This document shows, one piece after another, positions 1 to 7,192 of a DNA stretch of 8,020 nucleotides. The translations under genes were made by a program, and so were the position numbers. Origin of the DNA: Pseudomonadota bacterium (GTDB taxonomy: Bacteria > Pseudomonadota > Alphaproteobacteria > Rhizobiales > Hyphomicrobiaceae); assembly GCA_023390485.1 (NCBI GenBank), contig JAEWCT010000130.1, positions 1 to 8,020 on the forward strand, read 5' to 3'. The notes under the pieces are model-generated. The model searched no databases and was not told where the DNA came from. It saw nothing but the letters and a program-made list of their open reading frames with translations. How positions within the stretch are numbered: the stretch's first letter is position 1; each line of letters opens with the position of its first letter.

Positions 1-387
1 GCCGTAGGGCGAGCGCGTTCCGTTCAATCCGGTCGCGAACTGGTCGAGGTTCGTTTTGCCGATCAGAATTGCGCCGGCCGCTTCGAGCCGCTCGACGACG
101 GTTGCCGAGCGCTCCGGCGTATAGGCAAACGCGGGACAAGCGCATGTCGTTGGCATGCCGCCGACATCAATATTGTCCTTCACCGCAAACGGAATGCCGT
201 AAAGAGGGCCGCGCGGCGCGTGGCGCACGCGATCGAGAACGCTCGCCTTGTCGCGGAGCGTGATCCAGTCGGGCGAGACGCCTCGTTTGCCGATGCGCGC
301 GAAGACCTCTTCGACGATCGCTTCCGGCGTGGCTTTTCCTTGCTCGTAGAGCGCGGTGAGATGAGCGATATCGAGCGAAAAGGTCAC
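1..387 (-). CDS. atzF: Allophanate hydrolase, N-terminal part (runs off the left edge)
   Basis: First 129 residues of an amidase-signature enzyme that hydrolyses allophanate to ammonia and CO2, the last step of the pathway encoded here. The start is GTG at 387, with GGAGG at 399-395 and a 7-base spacer; it overlaps the carboxylase stop codon as GTGA, so translational coupling is likely. Visible family motifs are LYGIPFAVKDNID (residues 62-74), where K70 should be the lysine of the Ser-cisSer-Lys triad, followed by PTTCACPAFAY (79-89), and GKTNLDQFATGLNGTRSPYG (110-129), which is close to the usual allophanate hydrolase form rather than a generic GatA. Both catalytic serines and the C-terminal domain of this roughly 600-residue family lie beyond the window. 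The gene could be called a generic amidase on sequence alone, but its place directly after the carboxylase makes allophanate hydrolase very likely. Confidence 0.93.
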   Translation of the reverse strand, partial: MTFSLDIAHLTALYEQGKATPEAIVEEVFARIGKRGVSPDWITLRDKASVLDRVRHAPRGPLYGIPFAVKDNIDVGGMPTTCACPAFAYTPERSATVVERLEAAGAILIGKTNLDQFATGLNGTRSPYG

Positions 388-3300
388 GCCGTCGCCTCCG
401 CATGTTCCTTCAAAATCACGAGCGCCTGACCGAGCGCCACCGGCCGGCCCTCCGCGCACCGTACCTCGTGAACGATACCACTTTGCGTCGCCGTCACCGC
501 CATCTCCATTTTCATGGACTCGACGATAATCAGCGTCTCGCCCTCGGCGACCTTGGCCCCGGGCTCGACGAGGACTTTCCAGACGCTTCCGGGCACCGGG
601 CTTTCGACGGCGGTGGCCCCCGCTGGCAATACTGCAGCATCATCATCATCGTTGCCGATATCCGATGAGGCTGCTGCGCCATCTTGGTCGACTTGCTGCC
701 AGCGTGCCCTCTCAGCCTCGAATGCCGCCTGCTGACGCGACTTGAACCCGCCGATCGTCTCGGCGTTGTCGCGAAGGAAAGCCTGATAATCGTTAAGACG
801 AAACGTCGTCTCCTCGAATGTGACGCTGGCCTTGCCTTCGAGAAATCCGTCGCGGAACGCCAGCAGCGCCTCGCTCGAAACGGGATAGAAGCGGATTTGA
901 TCGAAGAAGCGCAGAAGCCACGGCGAACCCTCTTTGAAGGCATCCGTCGTCCGGTACGTGTTCCAGACCTGGCACGTCCGCCCGAACAGCTGATATCCCC
1001 CGGGTCCCTCCATGCCGTAGATGCACATGTAGGCGCCGCCGATGCCGACGACATTATCCGGAGTCCATGTGCGCGCCGGATTGTATTTCGTCGTGACGAG
1101 CCGGTGCCGCGGATCGACCGGCGTCGCAACCGGCGCGCCGAGATAGACATCACCAAGACCGAGGACAAGATACGTTGCGTCGAAAACGATCCGCAGCACG
1201 TCCTCGATGGAATCGAGGCCGTTGATGCGCCGGATGAACTCGATATTCGAAGGACACCACGGCGCATCGGGCCGGACGCCTTGCATGTATTTGTCGATTG
1301 TCTTCTGCACCGCTGCGTCGTTCCATGACAACGGCAGATGCACGATGCGCGACGGCACCTCGATGTCGCTCAAGTCTCCGAGCGAATCCTCGATCCGCGA
1401 CAGCTCGGCGATGAGATCCTCGAGCGGCAGTATCGTGCTGTCGTAATGCACCTGCAGCGAACGAATGCCGGGCGTCAGATCGATAATGCCGCGAAACTTC
1501 CGCGCCTCAAGGGCCGCCATCAATGCATGAGCGCGGAAACGCAAGGTGAAATCGAGGATGATCGGTCCGTATTCGACGAGCATGTAGGCGTCGCCCGCCC
1601 GCCGGTAGACAACGCGCGGTTTGTCACCTGATGCCTCGCGGCCGCCGACGACGCAATCATCCGCGCCCCATTTCGCGTGCGGAAACGACGGCGCCGCGAT
1701 GGAGTTCAGTGTCGCAATTTCCGCATTCTGTTTCGAGAGGCGCGCTGCGGCCTCTGCCGGAGTGAGACGCACGAAGCGAATTTTGTCGCCCGGCCGGAGC
1801 TGCCCCATCTTCCAAAGTTCGGCCTGGATGATCGTCACCGGACACACGAAACCGCCGAGCGACGGGCCGTCGGGCCCGAGAATGACAGGCATGTCGCCGG
1901 TGAAATCGATCGTGCCGATGGCATAGGCGTTGTCGTGAATGTTGCTCGGATGCAGTCCGGCTTCGCCGCCGTCGGTGCGCGCCCAGACCGGCTTCGGTCC
2001 GATCAAGCGAATGCCCGTGGGGTTCGAATTGTAATGAACCTCCCAGTCGCTGGCGAAGAACGTATCGATGTACTCGGGCGCGAAGAAATCGGGCGCGCCA
2101 TGCGGACCGTAGAGAACGCCGATGTCCCAGGTATGGACGAGGCGAGGTTTGAGCTCTTCCGGAAGGCGCGCCGAAGGAAAGCTCGTCGCGTCCTTGCCGA
2201 TATGCAGCACATCGCCGGTCATCAGCACGCGGCCGCCGTGACCGCCGAACTTGCCGAGCGTGAACGTCGATTTGCAACCGAGATAGGACGGAACGTCGAT
2301 GCCACCGCGAACGGTGATGTAGGCGCGGACACCTGGTCCCTTGACGCCGCCAATCTTCAGAACCTGTCCGGCTTTCACCTGAATGGCTTGCCAGTAGCCC
2401 GCGTGCGCGCCATCGATCGTTGCAGCCAGTTCTGCGCCTGCGAGACAGATCACGGCGTCGGTGTTGAATTTGAGCGAAGGTCCCGCGAGCGTCGTCTCGA
2501 TCCCGGCGGCGCCTTCGTCGTTGCCGACGATGCGATTGGCCAGACGGAATGACAGCGCATCCATCGGCCCGGACGGCGGCACGCCGACCGCCCAATAGCC
2601 GATGCGTCCCGGCCAATCCTGGATCGTCGTCTGCGTACCAGGCGACAGAACTTCGATGGTGTCCGCTTTGTAAGCGAACGTCTGCAGCGTCCGCGTCAGC
2701 ATTTCTCCATTCGCGAACACGCTCGCGTCCGCGAGCTGACGCAGATAATCGAGGTTGGTTTCGAGGCCACCGATGCGAGTTTGATCGAGTGCCGATTTGA
2801 GGCGCGCCAACGCATCCGCGCGTGACGCGCCATTGACGATGATCTTCGCGATCATCGGATCGTAGTAGGGCGAAACCTCGGATCCGCTTTGCACCCATGT
2901 TTCTATGCGGGCGCCGGCCGGCCACGAGACTTGTGTCAGCCGGCCGGAGCTTGGCCGGAAATCGCGCCCCGGATCTTCTGCATAAAGCCGGACTTGGATC
3001 GATGCTCCTTTCGGCGAAATTGCTGCTTGGTCGAGAGGCGGCAGTTCACCCGCCGCCTGCCGCACCATCCACTCGACCAGATCGGTGCCGGTGACCTCTT
3101 CGGTGACACCATGCTCGACCTGGAGCCGGGTATTCACCTCGAGAAAATAGAACTCGTCCGTCTCGGAATCGTAGAGATATTCGACCGTGCCGGCGCTTTC
3201 GTATTTGACCGATTGTCCAAGACGCCGCGCCGTTTCCCACAGCGCCGCGCGTGTCTCCTGAGGAAGATTGGGCGCAGGGGTCTCCTCGATGACTTTCTGA

Positions 3301-4001
3301 TTGCGCCGCTGCGCCGAGCAATCGCGCTCGCCGAGCGAAACGACGTTCCCTTGGCCGTCACCGAAAATCTGCACTTCGATGTGGCGGCCGTGCGCAACGT
3401 ACTTCTCGATGAAGATGCCGGCGTCCTTGAAGTTGTTGCGCGCCAGACGTTCGACGCGCTCGAACATCGGCGCGATTTGCTCGGCCGACGAAACGAGCTG
3501 CAGCCCGATGCCGCCGCCGCCCGCGGTGCTCTTGATCATCACCGGATAGCCGATGCGCTGGGCCTCGCTCTTCGCATGCTCCACATCGCGAATGAGGCCT
3601 GAGCCCGGCGCGAGCGGCACGTTCGCTAGAAGTGCGAGCTCGCGCGCCTTGTGCTTCAATCCGAAGGCACGCATGTGCTTTGCTTTCGGACCGATGAACA
3701 CGATGCCGGCCGCTTCGCAGGCTTCGGCAAAATCGGGATTTTCCGACAGGAAGCCGTAGCCCGGATGAATGGCATCCGCGCCGGTACTCTTGGCAGCGTC
3801 GAGAATGGCGTCGAACTTCAGATAGCTTTCGGCAGCAGAGGAGGGACCAATGGCGACAGCCTCACCGGCCTGCATGACGTGCATCGAATGCCTGTCAGAG
3901 TCGGAATAGACGGCGACGCTGGCAATTCCCATACGGTCGAGCGTTCTGATGATACGGCAGGCGATGGCGCCGCGATTGGCGATTAGAACTTTGCGGAACA
4001 T
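384..4001 (-). CDS. Biotin-dependent guanidine carboxylase (urea carboxylase family)
   Basis: A 1205-residue single-chain biotin carboxylase/carboxyltransferase, the usual length for bacterial urea carboxylase. Domains in order: biotin carboxylase, residues 1-450 (IANRG start, [10 protein letters not shown] at 79-88, ATP-grasp glycine loop [11 protein letters not shown] at 158-168, [15 protein letters not shown] at 288-302); KipA-like carboxyltransferase part, about 450-770 ([34 protein letters not shown]); KipI-like part, about 795-1040 ([21 protein letters not shown] at 947-967); and a biotinyl domain from about 1130 with ESMKM and the biotin acceptor K1164. The start at 4001 is 5 bases after the UAAP2 stop and has AAGGGGAG upstream; the open frame continues to 4811 but that stretch lies over the two DUF1989 genes. 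It carboxylates an amide-type substrate with ATP and bicarbonate. Guanidine is favoured over urea because of the neighbouring DUF1989 pair, the upstream guanidine-II-like element and D699 in IDFTGD; substrate choice remains inference. Confidence 0.95.
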   Translation of the reverse strand: MFRKVLIANRGAIACRIIRTLDRMGIASVAVYSDSDRHSMHVMQAGEAVAIGPSSAAESYLKFDAILDAAKSTGADAIHPGYGFLSENPDFAEACEAAGIVFIGPKAKHMRAFGLKHKARELALLANVPLAPGSGLIRDVEHAKSEAQRIGYPVMIKSTAGGGGIGLQLVSSAEQIAPMFERVERLARNNFKDAGIFIEKYVAHGRHIEVQIFGDGQGNVVSLGERDCSAQRRNQKVIEETPAPNLPQETRAALWETARRLGQSVKYESAGTVEYLYDSETDEFYFLEVNTRLQVEHGVTEEVTGTDLVEWMVRQAAGELPPLDQAAISPKGASIQVRLYAEDPGRDFRPSSGRLTQVSWPAGARIETWVQSGSEVSPYYDPMIAKIIVNGASRADALARLKSALDQTRIGGLETNLDYLRQLADASVFANGEMLTRTLQTFAYKADTIEVLSPGTQTTIQDWPGRIGYWAVGVPPSGPMDALSFRLANRIVGNDEGAAGIETTLAGPSLKFNTDAVICLAGAELAATIDGAHAGYWQAIQVKAGQVLKIGGVKGPGVRAYITVRGGIDVPSYLGCKSTFTLGKFGGHGGRVLMTGDVLHIGKDATSFPSARLPEELKPRLVHTWDIGVLYGPHGAPDFFAPEYIDTFFASDWEVHYNSNPTGIRLIGPKPVWARTDGGEAGLHPSNIHDNAYAIGTIDFTGDMPVILGPDGPSLGGFVCPVTIIQAELWKMGQLRPGDKIRFVRLTPAEAAARLSKQNAEIATLNSIAAPSFPHAKWGADDCVVGGREASGDKPRVVYRRAGDAYMLVEYGPIILDFTLRFRAHALMAALEARKFRGIIDLTPGIRSLQVHYDSTILPLEDLIAELSRIEDSLGDLSDIEVPSRIVHLPLSWNDAAVQKTIDKYMQGVRPDAPWCPSNIEFIRRINGLDSIEDVLRIVFDATYLVLGLGDVYLGAPVATPVDPRHRLVTTKYNPARTWTPDNVVGIGGAYMCIYGMEGPGGYQLFGRTCQVWNTYRTTDAFKEGSPWLLRFFDQIRFYPVSSEALLAFRDGFLEGKASVTFEETTFRLNDYQAFLRDNAETIGGFKSRQQAAFEAERARWQQVDQDGAAASSDIGNDDDDAAVLPAGATAVESPVPGSVWKVLVEPGAKVAEGETLIIVESMKMEMAVTATQSGIVHEVRCAEGRPVALGQALVILKEHAEATA

Positions 4002-4006
4002 CGGCC

Positions 4007-4654
4007 TCAGCTCCCCTTGCCCCAGATGAGAACTTCGATCGGCGTGGGGTTGTAGGCGTTGCAGGGATTGTTGAGCTGCGGACAGTTCGAGATCAGCACG
4101 ATGACGTTCATGTGCGCTGTCATTTCGACGTATTTGCCGGGCGCCGAAAGCCCGTCCTCGAACGTCAGTCCACCGTCCGGCGTCACCGGCACGTTCATGA
4201 AGAAATTGATGTTGTGGCCGATGTCGCGCTTTGAAAGTCCGTAGTGCTCGTTCTCGGCGATGGCGAGCAGGTAGCTGTCGCGGCACGCGTGCATCGACTT
4301 CTTCTCGAGCGCGTAGCGAACGGTGTTGCTCTCCGTCGCACAGGCGCCGCCGAGCGTGTCGTGGCGGCCGACCGTATCGGCCGTGATCGTCAGCATCGGA
4401 CGGCAGATATCGGAAAGAAGCACAGATCCTGCTGTGAGGTAGATATTGCCCTGTTCGCGGATGGTGTCGGAAGCGGAGTATCGTTCGCCCGGATCGTCGG
4501 CATTGAAGAACAAGGTATCCGCAGCCTGATTGCCCTCGAGATCGAGAAGGCGCAGCGTCTGGCCCTTTTGAACGACATGCATCCAATAATTGCCGGCGGG
4601 AACGACACGGCGATAAATTGCGTCGGCGTCGCGCAGCGTGCTTTCCTTGATCAT
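4007..4654 (-). CDS. DUF1989 protein UAAP2, carboxyguanidine deiminase subunit
   Basis: A 215-residue member of the DUF1989 family formerly named urea amidolyase-associated protein 2. With its paralogue encoded just upstream it is expected to form the cytoplasmic carboxyguanidine deiminase (CgdAB), which turns carboxyguanidine into allophanate plus ammonia. Visible conserved stretches: [23 protein letters not shown] (39-61), [10 protein letters not shown] (96-105), [10 protein letters not shown] (122-131), [19 protein letters not shown] (137-155) and [18 protein letters not shown] (189-206). H98, D99, C105, C123 and C191 are candidate functional residues; I infer this from conservation style, not from a structure. 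No signal peptide or membrane segment is seen. The ATG overlaps the UAAP1 stop as ATGA, which fits coupled synthesis of a 1:1 complex, and the stop lies 5 bases before the carboxylase start. The number 1/2 assignment within the pair is from memory of family patterns and less certain than the family itself. Confidence 0.9.
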   Translation of the reverse strand: MIKESTLRDADAIYRRVVPAGNYWMHVVQKGQTLRLLDLEGNQAADTLFFNADDPGERYSASDTIREQGNIYLTAGSVLLSDICRPMLTITADTVGRHDTLGGACATESNTVRYALEKKSMHACRDSYLLAIAENEHYGLSKRDIGHNINFFMNVPVTPDGGLTFEDGLSAPGKYVEMTAHMNVIVLISNCPQLNNPCNAYNPTPIEVLIWGKGS

Positions 4655-5385
4655 TGGTGCGTGTCTCCGCAGCAGCCGGCGAGGAAGATGCGATTGTTCT
4701 CGAAGCCGCGCGCGTTCTCAGGTGCTGAGAGCCGGGCAGGGTCGTCGAGCGCCGCGGGCGCCCCTTCGAATATTTTGAATCCCGCCGGTTTCCTTGGGTA
4801 GGTGTTCGCAAAGTTCAAAGGATGCGGGCACGTGTGAAAGAGAACGAGGGTATCGATCTCGAAACGCAACTCGACCTGCGCGCCAGCCTTCGCGGCCGTG
4901 GTGTCGAGCGACATCGCACCGTCGGAGGCGACCGCGATCTTGCTGAACCAGTTGACGTTCGCCGCAAGATCGCGCCGTGTCAGTCCATATTTGGCGCCCT
5001 CGACGAGAAAGCTGTCGTGACCGTTCTGCTGCCAGTCGTTGCGCGCCGTCTGATAGTTCTTTTCACCCCACTTTCGCGCGATGATCGCCTTTGTCGTATT
5101 GCCGCTGACCGTATCGTGCCAGCCGAAGCTGTCGGACACGACCGAGCAAAAGATGCGGCCCATATCCGAGTAGAGACAATGACCGGCAGTGAGCTTGAAC
5201 GTGTGCTGACACTTGAGCGTATCGGGCGCGTTATAGCGTTCGAGTAGGTTCTGCGGGTTGTAGAAGAGCATGCCGATATTGGCGCCGCCCTCGACGTCGG
5301 TGAGCCGCAGTCGGGTGTTTCGGCGCATGAGCAGCGACCAGTGCTTACCCCCGGGCAGCGTATCGCTGTAGATCAGGTTTCCCAT
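4651..5385 (-). CDS. DUF1989 protein UAAP1, carboxyguanidine deiminase subunit
   Basis: A 244-residue DUF1989 protein, the partner of the next gene in the predicted carboxyguanidine deiminase. It shares the layout of UAAP2: [26 protein letters not shown] (split over residues 31-56), GWHDTVSG (88-95), [19 protein letters not shown] (132-150) and [15 protein letters not shown] (186-200). It differs by lacking the cysteine that follows the HDT motif in UAAP2 and by a C-terminal tail of about 40 residues ending in CCGDTHQ. The start at 5385 is chosen because GGGGAGGTG lies at 5397-5389, with 5 bases between GGAGG and ATG. An in-frame ATG at 5409 would add 8 residues but has AAAGG directly against it and would swallow the good ribosome site. 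This is the first gene after the guanidine-II-like element, so it probably receives the riboswitch control directly. Confidence 0.9.
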   Translation of the reverse strand: MGNLIYSDTLPGGKHWSLLMRRNTRLRLTDVEGGANIGMLFYNPQNLLERYNAPDTLKCQHTFKLTAGHCLYSDMGRIFCSVVSDSFGWHDTVSGNTTKAIIARKWGEKNYQTARNDWQQNGHDSFLVEGAKYGLTRRDLAANVNWFSKIAVASDGAMSLDTTAAKAGAQVELRFEIDTLVLFHTCPHPLNFANTYPRKPAGFKIFEGAPAALDDPARLSAPENARGFENNRIFLAGCCGDTHQ

Positions 5386-5388
5386 TTT

Positions 5389-5397
5389 CACCTCCCC
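5389..5397 (-). promoter_or_regulatory. Shine-Dalgarno site of the UAAP1 gene
   Basis: GGGGAGGTG precedes ATG at 5385 and decides the start codon. The core GGAGGT (5395-5390) can pair with ACCTTC (5474-5469) in the first riboswitch hairpin, with one G-U pair, and also with a local CCTC at 5406-5403. Both pairings are candidates for an off state; neither has been folded by computer. Confidence 0.75.
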
Positions 5398-5437
5398 ACG
5401 CAGAGGCATCCTTTGAAGACGCTGATTGCGTGCCAGT

Positions 5438-5489
5438 CCGGGCCGTCCCGGGTTAGCGAGTTGCCGTCGAAGGTCGTCCCTCGCGGCAA
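5438..5489 (-). promoter_or_regulatory. Guanidine-II (mini-ykkC) riboswitch, two-hairpin aptamer
   Basis: On the minus strand two hairpins follow each other in the gap between the ATPase and UAAP1 genes. The first (5489-5461) has inner stem CGAGGG/CCTTCG closed over the loop ACGA (5477-5474), extended by TTGCCG/CGGCAA, giving 12 pairs with one G-U and one bulged A at 5467. After a 9-base linker the second (5451-5438) has stem CCGGG/CCCGG over the loop ACGG (5446-5443). Tandem hairpins with ACGR loops closed by G-C pairs are the defining feature of guanidine-II riboswitches, which bind one guanidinium per loop by loop-loop contact and usually act on translation. The second stem ends 52 bases before the UAAP1 start codon. 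The predicted control is release of the Shine-Dalgarno site when guanidine is present. The downstream genes belong to the guanidine degradation pathway, which supports the call strongly. Confidence 0.87.
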
Positions 5490-5499
5490 ACGTGATGGT

Positions 5500-6339
5500 C
5501 TAGGAACGTGGAGCAGAATGCCCGTGACGCGTCAGAACGCCCGGGCTCCCTGCAATTTTCTTCGGCCAGATCTCGATATCCTTGGTGATCGTCGCGCCTT
5601 TCGGAATCGCAGGCGCACTCGGAGGTGGTGTGGGGATGTCGGCCGAGAGCCGTGCGCCATAGCGCTCGGCCTCTTCGGGGCGGTTGCGCGGCCGCTCAAA
5701 AGCGATGATGCGCGTGCCGAGTTCGAATGCTTCGCTGAGATCGTGTGTGACCATGACGACGGTCAACGACGATTCATTCCAGATGCGCCGCATGAGGACG
5801 TGAATGTCCGACCGGATGCCGGGATCGAGTGCGCCGAATGGTTCGTCCAGAAGCAGCACTTTTGGCCGCCGCATCAGTGCCTGCGCCAGTGCGAGCCGCT
5901 GCTGCATGCCGCCCGAAAGCGCCGACGGATATTTCTTCTCCTGGCCCGCAAGTCCGACGGCCGACAGAAGCTCGCGTGCTTCTTCCTCGGCTTGCTTGCG
6001 CGCGCGCCCGAACAGGCGGCCGAAGGCGCCCGCCTTTTCGAATTCCCGCCCGATGATAACGTTGCCGAGCACGGTCAGATGCGGAAAGACGGAATAGCGC
6101 TGAAAGACGACGCCCCGATCCGCATCGGGTTCGGCCTTGAGCGGAAGACCGTCGACGAGAATGCTCCCGCGCGTCGGCCGCTCTTCGCCGAGCAGCATCC
6201 GCAGAAACGTTGTCTTGCCGCATCCTGATGGGCCGACGAGCGCAACGAACGAGCGTTCCACGATCTCGAGATTGATCTGCTCGAGCACGATGTGATCGCC
6301 GTATTCCTTCCAGACTTTATCGAAGACGATTGCGTTCAT
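5500..6339 (-). CDS. ABC importer ATPase, NitT/TauT-like (guanidine/urea carboxylase-associated)
   Basis: A 279-residue ATP-binding subunit that powers the importer formed with the permease and binding protein encoded upstream. All nucleotide-binding motifs are intact: Walker A GPSGCGKTT (36-44), Q-loop Q80, signature LSGGMQQR (141-148), Walker B VLLLDEP (161-167), D-loop ALD (170-172) and H-loop H199 in VTHD. After about residue 220 there is a roughly 60-residue tail rich in proline and charge (ADIPTPPPSAPAIPKGATIT), longer than in a minimal NitT ATPase; I do not know its role. The start ATG at 6339 overlaps the permease stop as ATGA. The frame stays open upstream to 6942, but that part runs over the permease gene and does not resemble a protein. 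The substrate is inferred as guanidine from the operon; urea or another small cation or amide is possible. Confidence 0.93.
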   Translation of the reverse strand: MNAIVFDKVWKEYGDHIVLEQINLEIVERSFVALVGPSGCGKTTFLRMLLGEERPTRGSILVDGLPLKAEPDADRGVVFQRYSVFPHLTVLGNVIIGREFEKAGAFGRLFGRARKQAEEEARELLSAVGLAGQEKKYPSALSGGMQQRLALAQALMRRPKVLLLDEPFGALDPGIRSDIHVLMRRIWNESSLTVVMVTHDLSEAFELGTRIIAFERPRNRPEEAERYGARLSADIPTPPPSAPAIPKGATITKDIEIWPKKIAGSPGVLTRHGHSAPRS

Positions 6340-7154
6340 GCCGTTCTCGCTTCGGCAAACCAGGGAAACGCTCGGTGCTGGAGAAGCCGGAGGCCGAGAT
6401 CCATCAGGAAGGCCAACAGCGTGATCCACACGACATAGGGCAGGATCACATCCATCGAGAGATAACGGCGAACGAGAAAGATGCGGTAGCCGAGACCGGA
6501 ATCGGCGGCAATTGCCTCTGCGGCAATCAGAAACAGCCACGCAGGACCGATTTCCAGCCGGACGGAATCGATCAACCGCGGCAGGATTTGCGGCAGCACG
6601 ACGCGCAAGGCGATCTGCGGCGTCGACGCGCCGAGCGTTTGTGCTTTGATGAGCTGCTCGCGCGGAATGTCTGCGACACGAAGCGCGATATCTCGAATGA
6701 GCTTGAGAGACGTGCCGACGACGATCAGAGTGATCTTCGAAGCCTCGCCAAGGCCCATGACGATGAAGAGAATGGGAAGCAAAGCGAGTGGCGGCACCAT
6801 CGATAACACCGACACGACCGGGCCGAGCGTCGCCCCCATAACCGGCAACAATCCAATAACGATGCCAAGAACCAGGGCGAAGGCGGTTGAGATCGCGAGG
6901 CCGATGACGAGACGCGTCAGGCTCGCTGACGTATCGTTCCAAAGCAGGTAATCGCCGGTGCGCGGATCGGGCTTCATCGCATAAGCGTCGATCGCTTCAC
7001 CCATTCTGGAGAACGATGGAAGGAGCTTGTCGTTCGGATTTTCGGTCAGACGAATGTCGGAAGCGATGATGTAGGTGAGTAAGAGCAATGCGAATGGTAG
7101 GAAGGCGAGCGCAAGACGCCAACTCTTGTCCGGTCGGTAGTTGATTGCGCGCAT
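6336..7154 (-). CDS. ABC importer permease, NitT/TauT-like
   Basis: A 272-residue inner-membrane permease of the BPD_transp_1 type. Hydrophobic segments are seen at about 13-31, 80-103, 110-132, 138-150, 203-216 and 235-257, in keeping with the six-helix plan. The cytoplasmic EAA loop that docks the ATPase is visible as REQLIKAQTLGASTPQIALR (165-184) followed by VVLPQILPRLI. The first helix is followed by a periplasmic stretch of about 45 residues with LPSFSRMGEAI, typical of nitrate/taurine/sulfonate-type permeases. The ATG at 7154 has AAGGAAGG upstream and lies 38 bases after the binding-protein stop; the stop overlaps the ATPase start by 4 bases. It is expected to form a homodimer with two ATPases and to move guanidine or a related nitrogen compound inward; the substrate comes from context only. 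Confidence 0.93.
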   Translation of the reverse strand: MRAINYRPDKSWRLALAFLPFALLLLTYIIASDIRLTENPNDKLLPSFSRMGEAIDAYAMKPDPRTGDYLLWNDTSASLTRLVIGLAISTAFALVLGIVIGLLPVMGATLGPVVSVLSMVPPLALLPILFIVMGLGEASKITLIVVGTSLKLIRDIALRVADIPREQLIKAQTLGASTPQIALRVVLPQILPRLIDSVRLEIGPAWLFLIAAEAIAADSGLGYRIFLVRRYLSMDVILPYVVWITLLAFLMDLGLRLLQHRAFPWFAEARTA

Positions 7155-7192
7155 GCGGTCGCCTTCCTTCGATGTTTTGAGAGAAGCGGCGC

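Noticed and set aside
1657..2925. 422-codon minus-strand open frame inside the carboxylase
   Set aside because: Composition is dominated by Arg, His and Ser, the usual out-of-frame reading of a high-GC gene, and the overlapping frame encodes a fully recognisable carboxylase.
1677..3602. Long plus-strand open frames (for example 1677-2552 and 2889-3602)
   Set aside because: Antisense shadows of the carboxylase with no recognisable domain or ribosome site.
4002..4811. N-terminal extension of the carboxylase frame to an ATG at 4811 (270 extra residues)
   Set aside because: It overlaps both DUF1989 genes, is Arg/Ser-rich and of low plausibility, and the canonical [11 protein letters not shown] start with its own ribosome site lies at 4001.
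5438..5451. The CCGGG/CCCGG hairpin as an intrinsic terminator of the importer genes
   Set aside because: The stem is only five pairs, there is no following U run, and the ACGG loop and neighbouring ACGA hairpin are better explained as a guanidine-II aptamer.
5386..5499. A guanidine-I (ykkC-yxkD) riboswitch in the gap
   Set aside because: The conserved guanidine-I sequence blocks were not found; the tandem ACGR hairpins fit the guanidine-II class.
5341..6228. 295-codon plus-strand open frame across the riboswitch gap and ATPase
   Set aside because: Antisense to a gene with all ABC ATPase motifs intact; composition looks non-coding.
6340..6942. Upstream extension of the ATPase frame to an ATG at 6942
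   Set aside because: It runs over the permease gene in another frame and has arginine-rich shadow composition; the ATPase begins at MNAIVFDKVW with ATGA coupling.
7155..7192. A terminator or hidden gene between the binding-protein and permease genes
   Set aside because: The 38 bases hold the permease ribosome site and no stem longer than a few pairs.
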